This document shows positions 60,942-64,000 of a stretch of 64,000 nt of DNA, in pieces. Both the position numbers and the translations under genes were made by a program. This DNA comes from Histoplasma ohiense (Eukaryota; Ascomycota; Eurotiomycetes; Onygenales; Ajellomycetaceae). A model generated the notes under the pieces. That model was given only the letters and a program-made list of their open reading frames with translations, was not told where the DNA came from and did no database searches. The DNA lies in the NCBI GenBank assembly GCA_017607445.1, contig JAEVHH010000001.1, positions 7,254,001 to 7,318,000 on the forward strand. Direction: 5' to 3'. The stretch's first letter is position 1; every line of letters starts with the position of its first letter.

Positions 60942-62626
60942 ATGATCCTACGGGATTTTTTTGTAAATAATAATATCCGACTACAACATATATACCATGA
61001 ACTCTAGTTGCGGGAAGCCATTTACCATTTAATCTCCTTGTCTGACATGGGAGGAGAGGGTGTAACGATAATCAGATCGTCTAGAACTTGATTTAGAAGC
61101 CAAAAAATACAGTTAGTTAACTAACTACTTCCAGGTTGTTTATATGATAAGCACCTTAATTGTGAATGTTTACATAGTACAGAGTACAGAGTACAGCAAC
61201 GCGCAAGCGATCGGAACAACGAACGAAACACGCGAGGACAGCGGCGACAATGATAGAAGCTGACATGCAAGCCTCCCCCATGCACTCTCCGGCGCACCTC
61301 CATTGCAGTGCCAGCAGCAGCTCGCGATGGATGCCCAAAATGCGCCTTTGACTGAAGCCAACAAAGATCCCAGCCAGGGTCTTGACTCACCCGCCTCATC
61401 ACGTGATTCCCGCCTTGTCACCCGTGGACCCGTGGACACCACCCATGTCTTGTTCTTGTGAGCTCCAATGCTCCTGGAGGCCTGCTGTGTCCAGCTCTGT
61501 TTATTTGTTTGATTGGTGTTTTGTTTTGGTTTCTGGAAGTAAGAGGAGGTATTCGAGCTTGCTTTTCCTTTGGCTTTTTCTTTTCCATTTTCTTACGGTG
61601 TATCCTGTATCCATTCCCAAGCCCCCAGCTCCAAAAATATCCCTTAACTAAACCAGTTAAAGCTAGTTAAACCCAACCAGGGCTGGCTGGAACCCGTGCA
61701 ATGCTTACATAAGGCCCCCCCCCTCGATCTCGATCCGGCCTTGTTTCTCCCGCGTTAAGACAACGACACTCCTTCCCTTCCATCCCTGCTCCACGCCTTA
61801 CAGTCTTCCCTCTCTCCTCCATTCCCGCCATTCTCCCGTCCTCTCGCTATCCAGCATCGTCGTCTCTCGCTAACCGTCGATTCGAGTTCTGCGCTTCTGG
61901 CCGTTTGGATTATGAACAGCGTCTCCCTCTCGCCTTTGTTCCTCTATCTTTAAACGCTGCACTGTTGGGCCACTCCATTCGCTTTTTTCTTTTCTTTTTT
62001 TTTTTTTTTCTTACTCTTTTTTCTTTTCTTACTCTTTTTTGGAGCGAGAGTGGATCCATCTCTTCTTCCCTTCTTCCCGGTTGGAGCCTTTGAGAATATT
62101 ATATTTTTAATACACTTCTCATGCCCGTTGGCGCCTGGATTTTTTTGACCTCAACAACAACAACAAAAGCATCCACACTCGCTTCGAGCTGCCAACACAA
62201 ATCGTCTCGTTCGCTTATCCTCCTCCTCCTCCTCCTCCTCCCGCTGATTCGAAACGCCCGTTTTCCTCTCTAAGAATTGAATGAAAGAAGAGAAGGGAGA
62301 ATAAAAACAAGGCACGTACCGGGAAGTTTACCGCTGCCACTGGATCCTGACGACTCATCGATTTACTCTGCTTCGGATAACGAACGTCCTCACGCTATTG
62401 TTTCTAGAAGAAATCTTTTTCACACCTCTTCTTTTTTCTCTTCTTCTTCTTCTTCTTCTTGGTTTTGGTTTATTGTTTGGGATATTAGGTTGCTGGACGG
62501 GACGATAACATCCTTGTTTTTTCTTTGTTTCTTTTCTTTTTTTTTTTTTCCCTTTCCTTCGGTCGGGTCTGCATTTGTTGAGTTGGATTTCGGTGTTCTA
62601 GAAAAGCTCCAAGCGCTCGAGTCAAT
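60942..62626. promoter_or_regulatory. rad26 3' flank and long C/T-rich leader of the DUF7137 gene
   Basis: 1.7 kb. The segment 61735-62626 is strongly C/T-rich on the plus strand, including TTC and CTC repeats (62218-62242, 62430-62460) and T runs. This is typical of a fungal core promoter plus long leader. A TACATAAGG box at 61707-61715 may be TATA-like. A triplicated AGAGTAC unit lies at about 61177-61197. No coding exon is supported. Confidence 0.5.
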
Positions 62627-63741
62627 ATGCGGACCGTCAGCCACATCTTCGTTCTTTGTTCGTTAATTCTGCTGGTGTCGTGTGTGGGAGCCTCGCAGGG
62701 GGATGGTAGACACGGTGTAGCACAGCCAATTGGCTTAGCACGGCGGCAAGATAATGGTGAGTCTTATTCTATTTTATCATTTTTACGTTTATGTTTATTT
62801 ATTTTTTTTTGGAAAGGGAAATTTTTCACTTTCTGGTCTATATATACTCTTTCTAACTAATACGTCTCAGAGGGCACGACGGATAAGCCTCAGAAAACGG
62901 GGGACTCCACTATCACAGACGCTCCGACAGGGACTGGGGACTCAACAGCAACTGGTGGAAATACCAACGAGAACACCGGTAAAACCACTGGCGCAAAGGA
63001 AACGGGTACCAAGGGTACCAAAACATCAAAACCCAAGTCCACGAAAGTCCCCGTTGACGCCCCCGCCGGTGGCGTTAAAATGGTCCAACCAGCCATAACC
63101 GATCCGGCGACATATATCAAGATCGGGTCCACAGCAACATTCAAGTGGAATTACACGTCGCTGATCATCACCCCGTCCGCTGTCGAAGTGGTTGCATCCT
63201 GTAGCAAAAACTCCCATGCATATACCATCTCCGGCAATATGAGCGTCCAAGAAACCGCACAAGTCGTGTGGGACACCGGTCGCTATCGGACAAGCGATGT
63301 GCCGTTACTCACCGAAGATTACACGCTTATGGTCTATGACAGTTCTAAGGACCCCTCTGATATCCCTCAGCCTGGCCATTTGGGTGCCCAAAGCCCGTTG
63401 ATCTTCGGGATGTATTATCCTCAGCCCTACACTCCACGCAATGGTATGTGTGAATCTCATTTTGCTTCCGCGTCATGGAAGAAGCCCTTTTAACCAACCC
63501 TACCTCCCCCCCCCTTCCTCCCTTTCAACTCGTTTTTTTTTTTTTTTTTTTTTTGTTCCAGTAAGCAGTTTTACCAATTTCTAACAAACTCTGTTTTTTA
63601 CCCCTGGCAGATTTCGTCTGTGCCGGCTGCAACACTGCCGTCTCAGACATGGAACGGCAAGCTCTCAAATTTATCGTCGGCATGGCGACCGTCACGGTTC
63701 TCTCGTTCACATGGTTCGTTACGGGCGCTGGTACTTTGTAA
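62627..63741 (+). CDS. secreted/membrane-anchored DUF7137-type protein
   Basis: Function unknown. It matches a Pezizomycotina family annotated as DUF7137, by recall. Three exons, 62627-62756, 62871-63443 and 63611-63741, give 277 aa. A signal peptide is clear (MRTVSHIFVLCSLILLVSCV, cleavage near residue 22), followed by a possible Kex2-type Arg-Arg site (LARRQDN). A Thr/Lys/Gly-rich linker (about 44-98) precedes the conserved domain: MVQPAITDPATYIKIGSTAT, FKWNYTSLIITPSAVEVVAS, YTISGNMSV, ETAQVVWDTG, PLLTEDYTLMVYD and FGMYYPQPYTPRNDFVCAGC. Two N-glycosylation sequons are visible (NYTS, NMSV). The last 25 residues are hydrophobic (FIVGMATVTVLSFTWFVTGA) and end almost at the stop, so the protein is either tail-anchored or loses this end to a GPI anchor. 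The surface or cell wall is the likely place. Confidence 0.9.
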
Positions 63742-63889
63742 ACGAAAGAAAGAAAGAAAGAATCAAAGAGGCACAAAATGCGAAAGAAGAAAGAAGCGCT
63801 CCCGATCCCGATTCTTTTTTCTCCCCTCATACCCATACCCCTTCCTCCTTAACTCTTCTACTCCCCATTTCCGGACCTCATAGCCCCTT

Positions 63890-63920
<31 letters not shown>

Positions 63921-64000
63921 CTTGCACCAAGCAACTCAATTTTAATAAGTAAATCCTTTATTCCCCCCTCTTCTGGCATATAGGTACTTCTACTGTGGGA
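63742..64000. other. 3' flank of the DUF7137 gene
   Basis: 3' untranslated or intergenic DNA with a T-run of 29 at 63892-63920. The window ends here. Confidence 0.6.

Overview
This window is nuclear DNA of a filamentous ascomycete (Pezizomycotina). The signs are short GT..AG introns (about 48-150 nt, with CTAAC/CTGAC-like branch sites), a lone dispersed 5S rRNA gene, and a Con7 regulator and an uncharacterised conserved protein that I know only from Pezizomycotina. The roomy intergenic spaces and the protein sequences look like Eurotiomycetes, perhaps Onygenales. That finer placement is from memory and is not proven here. I see no transposon ORF, no CRISPR and no bacterial operon.

Layout. 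0-9.3 kb: an uncharacterised Gln/Pro/Ser-rich protein (-) and mannitol-1-phosphate 5-dehydrogenase (-), set in long non-coding spacers. 9.3-15.5 kb: a mitochondrial PPR protein (-) divergent from an RCC1-repeat Ats1-like protein (+), whose 3' end faces the checkpoint clamp gene rad9 (-). 16.1 kb: a 5S rRNA gene (-). 17.6-19.4 kb: the C2H2 regulator con7 (-). 19.4-31.8 kb: a 12.4-kb stretch without a gene I can defend, rich in long poly(A)/poly(T) runs. 31.8-44.6 kb: a same-strand row (-) of dbp2 (RNA helicase), thi20 (thiamine pyrimidine kinase/TenA), pol1 (DNA polymerase alpha) and rpl7. 44.9-45.9 kb: snf8/vps22 (ESCRT-II, +), sharing a 291-bp divergent promoter with rpl7. 46.8-54.6 kb: nip1 (eIF3c, -) and yak1 (DYRK kinase, -). 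56.9-60.9 kb: rad26/CSB (+). 62.6-63.7 kb: a secreted or membrane-anchored DUF7137-type protein (+).

Most genes are housekeeping (replication, checkpoint, transcription-coupled repair, ribosome, translation initiation, splicing-rich RNA helicase) and are not a pathway cluster. I rebuilt exon-intron structures by hand. Every model keeps frame across all junctions and ends in a stop: rad9 7 exons, dbp2 6, thi20 9, pol1 5, rpl7 4, yak1 8, con7 3, rad26 3, DUF7137 protein 3, and PPR, snf8 and nip1 2 each.

The most interesting signals are at RNA level. A box C/D snoRNA candidate lies in rpl7 intron 2, with a 13-nt guide to 25S rRNA. dbp2 has a 467-nt late intron at the place where budding-yeast DBP2 keeps its regulatory intron. 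snf8 may contain a 6-nt microexon. con7 has an unusually long intron just after its zinc finger. A 9-bp motif (TACTCCGTA) recurs in intergenic DNA. I did not find a convincing entirely new multi-gene system.
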